Assembly (NCBI RefSeq): GCF_050699915.1
Contig: NZ_JBOHGA010000004.1
Span: forward strand, 7,969-71,968
Length of the DNA stretch: 64,000 nucleotides
Source: Actinophytocola sp050699915
GTDB taxonomy: Bacteria; Actinomycetota; Actinomycetes; Mycobacteriales; Pseudonocardiaceae
Direction of reading: 5' to 3'
Below are positions 23,839-31,731 of the stretch, piece by piece. Every line of letters begins with the position of its first letter. Position 1 is the stretch's first letter. A model generated the notes under the pieces. That model was not told the DNA's origin. It made no database searches and saw only the letters and a program-made list of their open reading frames with translations. The position numbers and the translations under genes are program-made.

Positions 23839-24797
23839 GCCCCACGGTCGACGGCGGCGGTACCGCCTACGACGAGCACGAAGTCCACACCGACCCGGCG
23901 GCGCTGGAGGTCCTCGCCGAAGCCGCCGCGCACGAGACCGTCGAGGTGGCCCCGGACGGTTCGGTCGTCGGCTACAAGGCGCGCCGCACGTTGCGGCTGC
24001 GGGTCGAGCTGGTCCGCCAGCTGCGGCGCCGACGCGTCCAACTCATGCTCGGCTTCCTGGTGCTGCTGCCGTTCATCCTGTGGGCGGCGTTCGAGTTCGG
24101 CACCGACGACGGCGGCGGTCAGGGCGGTGGCGGGTTCGTCGACCTGGCGACCCGCAGCGCGCCGAACTTCGTGGTGTTCGCCCTGTTCGCCACGGGCAGC
24201 TTCCTGCTCCCGATGATCGTGGCACTGTTCTTCGGCGACACGATCGCGAGCGAGGCGTCGTGGTCGAGCCTGAAGTACCTGCTGGCGATGCCGGTCCCCC
24301 GGCATCGGTTGATGCGCCAGAAGGCGGTGGCCTCGGCGCTGCTGTCGCTGTTCGCGGTGACGCTGCTGCCGGCCGTCGCGCTGGCCGTCGGCGTCGTGTT
24401 CTACGGCGCGGGCGAGGCAGTGAGCCCGACGGGCGACGCGATCGACTTCGATCAGGCGATGATCGCCCTGGCGCTGACGATCTGCTATCTGGCGATCCAC
24501 CTGCTCTGGGTAGCCGGCGTGGCCCTGTTCCTCACGGTGTCGACGGATGCCCCGCTGGGAGCCGTGGGCGGCACGGTGCTGGTGGCGATCCTGTCGCAGA
24601 TCCTCGACCAGATCACCGCGCTGGAAGGCCTGCGCAACTACCTGCCGACGCACTACGCGTTCGCCTGGTCCGACCTGATCTCCACGGACATCGACTGGTC
24701 GAACATGGCAGCGGGGGCTTTCTCCGCGGTGGCCTACGGAGCGTTCTTCGGCCTCCTGGCCTGGCGCCGCTTCCGCACCAAGGACATCACCTCGTAA
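23835..24797 (+). CDS. ABC-2 type transporter permease
   Basis: A 320-aa permease. A hydrophilic N-terminus (about 65 residues) precedes the first helix, LMLGFLVLLPFILWAAFEFG. LPMIVALFFGDTIASEASWSSLKYLLAMPVPRHRLM is a typical ABC-2 loop with the SEAxxxSLKYLL pattern, followed by four more helices. It is translationally coupled (ATGA) to the hydrolase-ATPase fusion, so together they should form one transporter exporting, or acting on, a substrate near the extracellular hydrolase. A strong terminator follows 10 bp after the stop. Confidence 0.88.
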   Translation: MSPTVDGGGTAYDEHEVHTDPAALEVLAEAAAHETVEVAPDGSVVGYKARRTLRLRVELVRQLRRRRVQLMLGFLVLLPFILWAAFEFGTDDGGGQGGGGFVDLATRSAPNFVVFALFATGSFLLPMIVALFFGDTIASEASWSSLKYLLAMPVPRHRLMRQKAVASALLSLFAVTLLPAVALAVGVVFYGAGEAVSPTGDAIDFDQAMIALALTICYLAIHLLWVAGVALFLTVSTDAPLGAVGGTVLVAILSQILDQITALEGLRNYLPTHYAFAWSDLISTDIDWSNMAAGAFSAVAYGAFFGLLAWRRFRTKDITS

Positions 24798-24807
24798 TTC
24801 CCCCGCG

Positions 24808-24859
24808 TGGCAGCAAGTCTCGTGGCTCATCCAGATGGTGAGCCACATTCTTGCTGCCA
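24808..24859 (+). terminator. long hairpin terminator after the ABC-2 permease
   Basis: TGGCAGCAAG pairs with CTTGCTGCCA (10 bp) and, inside it, GTGGCTCA pairs with TGAGCCAC (8 bp) around a 9-nt loop, with small internal bulges. It ends the hydrolase-ABC operon and marks the left edge of the accessory patch. Confidence 0.8.
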
Positions 24860-24968
24860 GGTTGCAAGTTTGCTACTGGCAGTATGACCTAGGCCACTTG
24901 CGAGGTATCCTCGTGCCACGTGGCGTTTCGCCACAACTCATCAACACCTGGCCTGAGAGGACAAGTCG

Positions 24969-25835
24969 ATGGCACAGGGTGGCACCCGGGTGATGCATCA
25001 GCGGCGGCTGCGAGCCGAGCTGCGCCGAATCCGTGAGGGCGCAGGGTGCACACAGAAATCGGTCGCCGAGGCCATGGGATGGTCGACTTCCAAGGTGATC
25101 CGAATGGAGACGGGCGTAGTCAACGTCTCGACCTCCGACGTCATGGCTTTGCTGCTCTACTACGGCATCACCGAGCCGGACCGAACGGAAGAACTGCTCG
25201 CGATCAGCCGCACCAAGGAAGAGATGTGGTGGGATCGGTACCGCGAGTTCTCCACCCCGGATTTCTTCAACTTCTTGGACTATGAGAACTCGGCGTCCGA
25301 GATTCGGCACTACGTGGGCTTCGTACTTCCCGGTCTGTTGCAGACAGAAGACTATGCCCGAGCCGTGATCAGCGGGCAGATATCCGATCCTGAAGGGATC
25401 GAGCGCGAGGTTCAGATACGCCTGCGCCGGCAGGAACTACTCGCAAACAAGGAAGGCCTGCGAGCCTGGTACATCATCGACGAGGCAGCGTTGCACCGGT
25501 GGATCGGTGGCCGCGAGGTGCTCATGCGACAACTCGTCGTCCTCAAGGAGATGACCGAATGGCCCAACCTCAGCATTCGTGTCGTGCCGCACACGGTAGG
25601 AATGCACCCGGGATTGATGCGCCGATCGTTCATGATCTTCGATTTCAGCGCCGACGACGAAGAATCGATAGTCAACATCGAGGATCCGCACAAGGACAAG
25701 CTGATTCAGGTCGACCAAGCGACGAACAGCGAGTTCGTGAAGAGATTCCAGGCGTTGGAGGATGTCGCGGCCGACGAGGCCGAGTCCGGCAAGCTCATTG
25801 ATTCGGCGCTCGAAAGAGTACGCATGAGTACGTAA
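24969..25835 (+). CDS. XRE-family regulator with DUF5753 domain
   Basis: A 288-aa protein. The N-terminal helix-turn-helix reads LRRIREGAGCTQKSVAEAMGWSTSKVIRMETG; the rest is DUF5753 (EIRHYVGFVLPGLLQTEDYARAVI; RLRRQELL; WYIIDEAALHRWIGG; IRVVPHTVGMHPGL). This is the WhiJ-like architecture very common in actinomycetes and normally partnered with a DUF397 protein. Here the DUF397 gene is 1.1 kb away on the other strand, with a nucleosidase between. Codon use is less GC-biased than in the neighbours (for example GAATCGATAGTC), suggesting an acquired segment. Confidence 0.92.
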   Translation: MAQGGTRVMHQRRLRAELRRIREGAGCTQKSVAEAMGWSTSKVIRMETGVVNVSTSDVMALLLYYGITEPDRTEELLAISRTKEEMWWDRYREFSTPDFFNFLDYENSASEIRHYVGFVLPGLLQTEDYARAVISGQISDPEGIEREVQIRLRRQELLANKEGLRAWYIIDEAALHRWIGGREVLMRQLVVLKEMTEWPNLSIRVVPHTVGMHPGLMRRSFMIFDFSADDEESIVNIEDPHKDKLIQVDQATNSEFVKRFQALEDVAADEAESGKLIDSALERVRMST

Positions 25836-25862
25836 GCACCCGGCGAGGGGAGGCTGGTCGCG

Positions 25863-26897
25863 ATGATCACGTCAGGGAACGGTCACGACGATGTTCATGC
25901 GTCTGACTTGGCGTTGAACGTTGCTCAACTCCCCAAGCCGAGAACGCCGGCAGACGATGACCAGACCGGCCCGACCATCGGCCTGATCACCGCCATCCCG
26001 GAGGAGTTCGCCGCGATGCGTGCGCTCCTTGAGTACCCCACCGAGCACTACGTGGAGCGAGACCCCGCGCTGTACATACTCGGCTACTTGCCTAGCAGGA
26101 AAGCGGCCCGAAGCCATCGGGTGGTGCTCACCCTGCTCGGCGCAACCGCGACCAACGCCGCCGCGAACGGCTGTACCAACCTCGTGCGGAGCTTCCCCAC
26201 CGTGGTCGCAGTGATCATGGTGGGGATCGCGGCTGGCGTGCCGAACCCCTACCGTCCGCAACACCATGTCCGGTTGGGGGACGTCGTCGTGGCGACAGAG
26301 GGACTCATCGACTACGACCACGTCCACGCGTTGGCCGACGGCGTCCAGCCGCGCCGCCAGTTCCCGTTGCCGTCACCAAGATTCGCCCGCTGCGCCGACA
26401 TGCTCAAGGCGGACGAGCTGAGCGGTCACCGGCCCTGGGAACACTGGCTTGGTGAGGGCCGCCCCGCCCTGGCGGGTTACGGCCGCCCCCCTCAACACAC
26501 CGACGTACTCCATGACTCCGGCGGGAACAAGCTGGACCATCCGCCACGGAACCGCAGCGGCCACCGGAAGGGCGCACCGAAGATCCACTACGGCGCGATC
26601 GGCAGCGCCGACAGATCGCTACGCGACGCTGCCACGCGCGACCAGCTCGCCAACCGACACGGCTTCCTCGCGATCGAGATGGAAGGCGCCGGGATCGGGA
26701 GCAGCAGCTTCCTCAACAACCTCGAGTGGTTCGTGATCAGAGGAATATCGGACTATGGCGACAAGCAGCGCAACGAGGTGTGGCGCCGCCACGCCTCACT
26801 GGCGGCCGCCTGCTACCTCCGGGCACTGCTCGCCAAGTGCCTACCGCTGGAGCCTCAGTTCGGACCGGACCGAGCGGAGGCAACCTCGCTCCGCTGA
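25863..26897 (+). CDS. nucleoside phosphorylase/nucleosidase fold protein (PNP_UDP family)
   Basis: A 344-aa protein. After a 40-residue leader, TIGLITAIPEEFAAMRALL opens the phosphorylase fold. VAVIMVGIAAGVPNP, HVRLGDVVVATEGLIDYDH, FLAIEMEGAGIG (the ribose-binding Met-Glu of MTA/SAH nucleosidases) and FVIRGISDYGD (the catalytic Asp) follow. A 70-residue insert between about 185 and 235 is unusual for a housekeeping MTAN. It is 27 bp downstream of the DUF5753 regulator and codirectional, so probably an operon. Similar domains occur as effectors in bacterial conflict systems, but substrate and role here are open. Confidence 0.8.
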   Translation: MITSGNGHDDVHASDLALNVAQLPKPRTPADDDQTGPTIGLITAIPEEFAAMRALLEYPTEHYVERDPALYILGYLPSRKAARSHRVVLTLLGATATNAAANGCTNLVRSFPTVVAVIMVGIAAGVPNPYRPQHHVRLGDVVVATEGLIDYDHVHALADGVQPRRQFPLPSPRFARCADMLKADELSGHRPWEHWLGEGRPALAGYGRPPQHTDVLHDSGGNKLDHPPRNRSGHRKGAPKIHYGAIGSADRSLRDAATRDQLANRHGFLAIEMEGAGIGSSSFLNNLEWFVIRGISDYGDKQRNEVWRRHASLAAACYLRALLAKCLPLEPQFGPDRAEATSLR

Positions 26898-26900
26898 TCA

Positions 26901-27128
26901 CTACGGACAGTCGGACTGCTGATCGGTTGACAGTCCGGTGATGAAGGTCGCCCAGTTGGCGCTTCGGAAGTCCAGGGTGCCGCCGACACGGTTTTTTGTG
27001 TCGCGCACGAAGACGGCACCGCCACCGGCAGCGGCCTCCACACAGGAGGTCTGCGGGCCTCCGGAGAAACGGCTCTTCCTCCAAGTCAGCCGAGCGGACG
27101 TATCAAGATCATTACTGGGCTCCAGCAT
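26901..27128 (-). CDS. DUF397 domain protein
   Basis: A 75-aa DUF397 protein: LTWRKSRFSGGPQTSCVEAA, then VFVRDTKNRVGGTLDF and ANWATFI follow the family consensus W-K-S-S-x-S-x-C-V-E / V-R-D-S-K / W-x-x-F. DUF397 proteins act with XRE/DUF5753 regulators. The stop is 3 nt from that of the convergent nucleosidase. The ATG at 27128 has no Shine-Dalgarno, but GATAAT at 27144-27139 is 10 nt upstream and TTGATC lies 15 bp beyond, suggesting a near-leaderless transcript. Confidence 0.82.
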   Translation of the reverse strand: MLEPSNDLDTSARLTWRKSRFSGGPQTSCVEAAAGGGAVFVRDTKNRVGGTLDFRSANWATFITGLSTDQQSDCP

Positions 27129-27167
27129 GGGAGCGGAGATTATCCGATGCAAAACCCGTGATCAACT

Positions 27168-27650
27168 TCAACCCGCCTTACACCACCCGCTGGGGTGTAG
27201 CTGCCAGGAGATCGCTGACAAGATTTCCGCCATGTTAGGTAGCAGGGGACCCGCGGCGGTGGTCGCCAAGCAGTGAGGCGAGTCGCCGTGATCCGCGGGA
27301 ACATGCGGCGAGAAAAGGATCAGCGGATCCTGCGAGAGCAGGTCCACGGCGATCGCGGCGAAGCCGGGGAATGACTGACTAGGTAACCCCGAGACCGTCG
27401 GCCACCGTGCCGTGCCGAGCCTTGAAGCGTCCGAACGCAGCGATGGACGCGGATCTTGTCCGACAGGTTCTCGTTGCGGGAGCGAGACAGGGGTCGCCGC
27501 TGCTTCGCAGCTCGGATCCAGTAGGACGGCCCGGTACGTGCCGCCACGGGCCAGGAAGTCGAGCACCGCATCCCGGTAGTGGGCCGGACGTTCGGGGTCG
27601 TCAGGTAACCCGACGACGTGCGCAGGGCGGTGCCCAGGTCGACCGCGTCC
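27168..27650 (-). pseudogene. frameshifted remnant of an XRE-type regulator C-terminal domain
   Basis: Coherent protein can be read on the minus strand only by switching frames: HYRDAVLDFLARGGTYRAVLLDP (about 27550-27490), then NENLSDKIR, then in another frame ASIAAFGRFKARHGTVADG, then in a third FPGFAAIAVDLLSQDPLILFSP and LATTAAGPLLPNMAEILSAIS to a stop at 27168. The reconstructed order resembles the C-terminal ligand-binding-like domain of actinobacterial XRE regulators. At least three frame changes make it a dead gene. Upstream it ends at the 19-bp inverted repeat. Confidence 0.6.
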
Positions 27651-27687
27651 GAGAAGTCCCGCCTGGATCAGGCGGGACTTCTCGGAC
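27647..27687. repeat. perfect 19-bp inverted repeat with 3-nt loop
   Basis: GTCCGAGAAGTCCCGCCTG, GAT, CAGGCGGGACTTCTCGGAC: both arms match with no mismatch. It lies at the 5' edge of the degenerate regulator and about 170 bp before the VOC gene. It could be a terminator or a palindromic mobile repeat. No U-tract follows on either strand. Confidence 0.8.
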
Positions 27688-27852
27688 TGGCTGGGGCGTT
27701 GAGGCTGCGCGAAGACCGAGGTGCTGCCGGCAGGCCCACGTTCGCGAGCCAGGCGCGGCGGGCGTCTCGGGGTCGCTTTCGTACGTGTGCCCTGGTTGGA
27801 ACACCTCGGCCAATCGATGCCCCCCAGCGATGTCGGATGCAACCAGGATGAC

Positions 27853-28239
27853 ATGGCCCGCCCCGTGCACTTCGAGATTCATGCCGTCGACCCGGAACGC
27901 GCGATCGCCTTCTACGAGGGCGCGTTCGGCTGGAAGTTCGAGCGGTGGGGCGACATCCCCTACTGGCTCATCACCACCGGCGACGACGGCGCGCCCGGTA
28001 TCAACGGCGGGCTCGTGCCTCGGCGAGGGCCCGCGCCCGCCGACGACGCGCCCGTGAGCTCGTTCGTCAACACCATCGACGTCGTCGACATCGACGCCGT
28101 CATCGCCGCCGTCGAGAGGGCCGGCGGGGTCGTCGCCCTGGAGAAGCACGCCGTGCCGACCGTCGGGTGGCTCGCCTACTTCAAGGACCCGGACGGCAAC
28201 CTGTTCGGCGTCATGCAGGCCGACGACACGGCGACGTAG
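27853..28239 (+). CDS. VOC (glyoxalase/bleomycin-resistance fold) family protein
   Basis: A 128-aa single VOC domain with both beta-alpha-beta-beta-beta halves: VHFEIHAVDPERAIAFYEGAFGWKFERWG, and VNTIDVVDIDAVIAAVERAGG to AYFKDPDGNLFGVMQ. Candidate metal ligands are the His in the first strand and the Glu/Gln near the end. The function of such stand-alone domains cannot be predicted. The ATG at 27853 with AGGA upstream matches the domain start; the frame upstream is degenerate sequence. The stop is 1 nt from that of the convergent VWA gene. Confidence 0.88.
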   Translation: MARPVHFEIHAVDPERAIAFYEGAFGWKFERWGDIPYWLITTGDDGAPGINGGLVPRRGPAPADDAPVSSFVNTIDVVDIDAVIAAVERAGGVVALEKHAVPTVGWLAYFKDPDGNLFGVMQADDTAT

Positions 28240-28240
28240 C

Positions 28241-30193
28241 TCAGTGCCGTGGGCGGCGGGTGCGTAGGTAGTCGCCGACCACGGCGGCACCCAGACCGCC
28301 CAGGTCGGGGTTGACCACCCGCCCACCGCTGCGTCGCGCGATCAGGTCGACGAACCGGGCCAGCGACGGGTCGTCGCCCAGCATGAAGACCGTTACCGAC
28401 GCGCCCAGCCGGGCCAGGGCGTCCACCTCGGCCACCGTCTTGCGCAGCGTGGCATCCAGCGGCGGGTAGTCGAACACCGCCTGGCCGTCGCGTTCCAGGT
28501 GCGCCGTCGGCTCGCCGTCGGTCACCACCAGCACCACCGGGTGCGCGTCCGAGTGCCGCCGCAGGTGACGGCCGGCCAGCAGCAGCGCGTGGTGCAGGTT
28601 CGTGCCCTGCTCCCACACGCCCTCGAGCCCGACCAGCGACGTCAGGTCCACCGAACGCGCATGCCGACCGAACGTGATCAGCTCCAGCGCGTCAGTCCGG
28701 AACCGCGTGGTGATCAGCTGGTGCAGCGCCAGCGCCGTCCGCTTCATCGGCACCCAGCGGCCGTCCTGGACCATCGACCACGACGTGTCCACGCACAGCG
28801 CCACCGCGGCCCGCACTCGCTGCTCGGTCTCCACCACCTCGACGTCGACCACATCGAGTGACACCGAGCCACCGGTGGACGCGGTCCGCAGCACCGCGTT
28901 GCGCACCGTCCGCGAGGTGTCCCACGTCTCGGTGTCGCCGAACTGCCACGGCCGCGTCGACCCGGTGGGTTCGCCCGCGGCACCGGCACTGTGCGAATCC
29001 CGCCGGCCCTGCCGCCGGGACGCCGCGACCACGTCCCGCAGCGCCGTCTGCCCCAGCCGGCGCAACGCCTTGGGCGACAACCGCAGCGACCCGTCCGGCG
29101 CGCGCTCCAACAACCCCTGCGCCCGCAGCTCGCGCTCCAGCTCGGACAGCCGCCGCGCGTCGACCCCGGCGTCCTCGTCCAGCTGGCGCTCCAGGGCCTC
29201 GACGTCGATGTCCTCCAGCCGCGCCCCGGGATAGGACTGCGCGAGCTGCTCTGCCAGCGCGTCGATCTCCGCGAGGTCGGCCATGGCCTGCGCGCCCTCG
29301 CCCAGGCCGAGTGGTTGGTTGCCGCGCATCCGCGCCGATCCGGTCCAGTCCTCCCCCGGCCGCAGCGCCCGCAGGTTCGCGTCCAGCGACGCGATCTGCT
29401 CGACCAGCCGCGGGTCGCCGAACGCGCCCGCCATCAGCTCCGCCAGCTCCCCGCGCTGCTCGGCGGACATCGAGTTCATCATCCGCTGCGCCGCCGCGGC
29501 ACGAGCGGCCAGCGCGTCGATCAGCTCCTCGGTGTTGCGCGGGTTCTCGGGGAAGAACTCGCCGTGCTGACGCATGAACTCCTGGAACTGCCGCGTGGTG
29601 TCCTCGCCGCGCAGGTGCGAGAGCAGCAGGTCGTTCAGGTCCGCCATCATCCGGCGGATCCGCTCGGAGTCCTCCGGCCGCATGTCCTGCAGCGCCTGCT
29701 TCATGCCCTGGAACCGGGAGTCCATCAGCTCCTGGCCCAGCAGGTCCTGGATCTTGCGGTACGACTCACGCGCCTGCGCCGAACGCCAGTCGTACTCGGC
29801 CAGCTCGCGCACCGCGGCCGCGGTCCCGGACGGCAGCGCGTCCAGCTGCGCCTCGCGGAACCGCGCGTCGTCGGACGGGTCCGGGAACAGTTCCGCCTTC
29901 TCCGCCCGCAACGCCTCGTCCAGCAGCTCGCGCACCTGCTGCAACGTGCCGTCCAGGTTGTGCCGGCGCTGGATCTGCGAGCGCCGCTGCCACAGCCGGC
30001 GGGTCAGCTCGTCGAGCCCGGAGGTGTTCCGCGTGCCGCGCCGCAGCAGCTCCTCCAGCGCCGAACGCGGCGAGCGGCCGTCCATCACGTCCCGGCCGAT
30101 CGCGTCCAACGCGTCCCGCAGGTCCACCGGCGGCGCCAGCGGGTCCGGCCCGTCGTGCCACGGCCCGTAGTTGAACCTGTCGGGGGACGTCAC
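28241..30193 (-). CDS. VWA domain protein (MoxR partner)
   Basis: A 650-aa protein. The first 430 residues are mostly charged helices rich in Arg/Glu (possible coiled-coil scaffolding, for example RRLWQRRSQIQRRHNL). The C-terminal von Willebrand A domain begins AALCVDTSWSMVQDG with the DxSxS MIDAS motif, followed by QGTNLHHAL and VVTDGEPTAHL. It overlaps by 4 nt the AAA ATPase gene upstream, the standard MoxR-VWA chaperone-like pairing (ChlI/ChlD-like). Substrates of these systems are generally unknown. It is cytoplasmic; no membrane spans were found. Confidence 0.88.
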   Translation of the reverse strand: MTSPDRFNYGPWHDGPDPLAPPVDLRDALDAIGRDVMDGRSPRSALEELLRRGTRNTSGLDELTRRLWQRRSQIQRRHNLDGTLQQVRELLDEALRAEKAELFPDPSDDARFREAQLDALPSGTAAAVRELAEYDWRSAQARESYRKIQDLLGQELMDSRFQGMKQALQDMRPEDSERIRRMMADLNDLLLSHLRGEDTTRQFQEFMRQHGEFFPENPRNTEELIDALAARAAAAQRMMNSMSAEQRGELAELMAGAFGDPRLVEQIASLDANLRALRPGEDWTGSARMRGNQPLGLGEGAQAMADLAEIDALAEQLAQSYPGARLEDIDVEALERQLDEDAGVDARRLSELERELRAQGLLERAPDGSLRLSPKALRRLGQTALRDVVAASRRQGRRDSHSAGAAGEPTGSTRPWQFGDTETWDTSRTVRNAVLRTASTGGSVSLDVVDVEVVETEQRVRAAVALCVDTSWSMVQDGRWVPMKRTALALHQLITTRFRTDALELITFGRHARSVDLTSLVGLEGVWEQGTNLHHALLLAGRHLRRHSDAHPVVLVVTDGEPTAHLERDGQAVFDYPPLDATLRKTVAEVDALARLGASVTVFMLGDDPSLARFVDLIARRSGGRVVNPDLGGLGAAVVGDYLRTRRPRH

Positions 30194-31611
30194 GGCCCGT
30201 ACACCGTCATCCCGCCGCCGTCCTCGGAGTCCTTGGCCAGGCGGCGCGCGAGGTAGAGCGACTCCAGCGCGAGCTCGACGGCGGCGGCGATCCGGCCCGG
30301 CGGGTCCTGCGGCCCGACGTCGAGCCGCGCGGCGACCTCGTGCAGCACGGGCAGCTCCGGCAACGCCTCGAGCACCTCGGCGCCCGGCACCCGCTCGCCG
30401 GTGGCCACCAGGTGCCCGTCGACCACCACGTCCACCAGCGGCCGCAGGTCGAGCCCCGCGAAGTGGTCCTTCGCGGTCTCGGCCACCGCCCGGCGCAGCA
30501 GGTGGGTCAGGTGCTCGGTCTCCCGGCCCTCCTCGCCGGACTCGAACTCGAGCTTGCCGCGCAGCACGGCCGGGACGGACTCGAGGTCGATCGGCCGGGC
30601 GATCGGCGGGTCCTCGCCCACGAGCGCCGAGCGGCGCAGCGCCGCGGCCGACACGGTCTCCGCGGCGGCCACCGCGAACCGGGCGGACACCCCGGAGCGC
30701 TGGTCGATCGCCGGCGACTCGCGCAGGTTGCGTACGAACCGCGCGAGCACCTCCAGCAGCGGCTCGCCGACCTCCGCGACGAGGTCCGCCTCCTGCTTGA
30801 TCACGTCGACCTCGGCGGCCACGGTCATCGGGTAGTGCGTGACGACCTCGGCGCCGAACCGGTCCTTGAGCGGCGTGATGATCCGCCCGCGGTTCGTGTA
30901 GTCCTCCGGGTTCGACGTGGCCACCAACAGCACGTCCAGCGGAAGCCGCAGCGTGTAGCCGCGCACCTGGATGTCCCGCTCCTCCATGACGTTCAGCAAC
31001 GCCACCTGGATCCGCTCGGCGAGGTCGGGCAGCTCGTTGATGGCCACGATGCCGCGGTGCGCCCGCGGCACGAGTCCGAAGTGGATGGTCTCGGGGTCGC
31101 CCAGCGTGCGGCCGGCGGCCACCTTCACCGGGTCGACGTCACCGATCAGGTCGCCGACCGACGTGTCCGGCGTGGCGAGCTTTTCCGCGTACCGCTCCGA
31201 GCGGTGCCGCCAGGCCACCGGCAGGTCGTCGCCGAGCTCGCCGGCACGCCGGCGGGACTCCGGGGTGATCGGGTCGAGCGGGTGCTCGCCGAGCTCGGCG
31301 CCCGCGATGACCGGCGTCCACTCGTCGAGCAGGCCGGCGATCGTGCGCAGCAGCCTGGTCTTGCCCTGCCCCCGCTCGCCGAGCAGCACCACGTCGTGCC
31401 CGGCCAGCAGCGCCCGCTCCAGCTGCGGCAACACCGTCCGGTCGAAGCCGACGATGCCCGGCCACGGGTTGCCGCCCGCGCGCAGCGCGGCCAGCAGGTT
31501 CTCGCGTATCTCCGTCTTGATGCCGCGCGGGACGTACCCGGCCGCGCGCAGCTCCCCCGCGGTCCGCGGGAGACCCTCCGGCGGGGTCACAGCTCCTGTC
31601 ACGGCGTTCAT
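30190..31611 (-). CDS. MoxR-type AAA ATPase (magnesium-chelatase ChlI-like)
   Basis: A 473-aa AAA+ protein. Walker A is VLLGERGQGKTRLLRTIAG (about residues 75-93) and Walker B with following sensor is HRGIVAINELPDLAERIQVALLNVMEE. LDVLLVATSNPEDYTNRGRIITPLKDRFG contains sensor 1 and the Arg finger. The C-terminal helical lid (about residues 300-470) is longer than in the short MoxR clade. It operates with the VWA protein encoded immediately downstream. The ATG at 31611 follows GGAGCG. Confidence 0.88.
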   Translation of the reverse strand: MNAVTGAVTPPEGLPRTAGELRAAGYVPRGIKTEIRENLLAALRAGGNPWPGIVGFDRTVLPQLERALLAGHDVVLLGERGQGKTRLLRTIAGLLDEWTPVIAGAELGEHPLDPITPESRRRAGELGDDLPVAWRHRSERYAEKLATPDTSVGDLIGDVDPVKVAAGRTLGDPETIHFGLVPRAHRGIVAINELPDLAERIQVALLNVMEERDIQVRGYTLRLPLDVLLVATSNPEDYTNRGRIITPLKDRFGAEVVTHYPMTVAAEVDVIKQEADLVAEVGEPLLEVLARFVRNLRESPAIDQRSGVSARFAVAAAETVSAAALRRSALVGEDPPIARPIDLESVPAVLRGKLEFESGEEGRETEHLTHLLRRAVAETAKDHFAGLDLRPLVDVVVDGHLVATGERVPGAEVLEALPELPVLHEVAARLDVGPQDPPGRIAAAVELALESLYLARRLAKDSEDGGGMTVYGP

Positions 31612-31731
31612 GGTTCGCTCCGCTCCTCCGCTACTCGTCGTCTTCCCTCCTCGCAGAACGCTCCGTCGCTCCCGCTCACGCTTCCGACGCTACGCAACAG
31701 GCGGCCGGCGGTCGACGTGGAGCAGCTCCAG

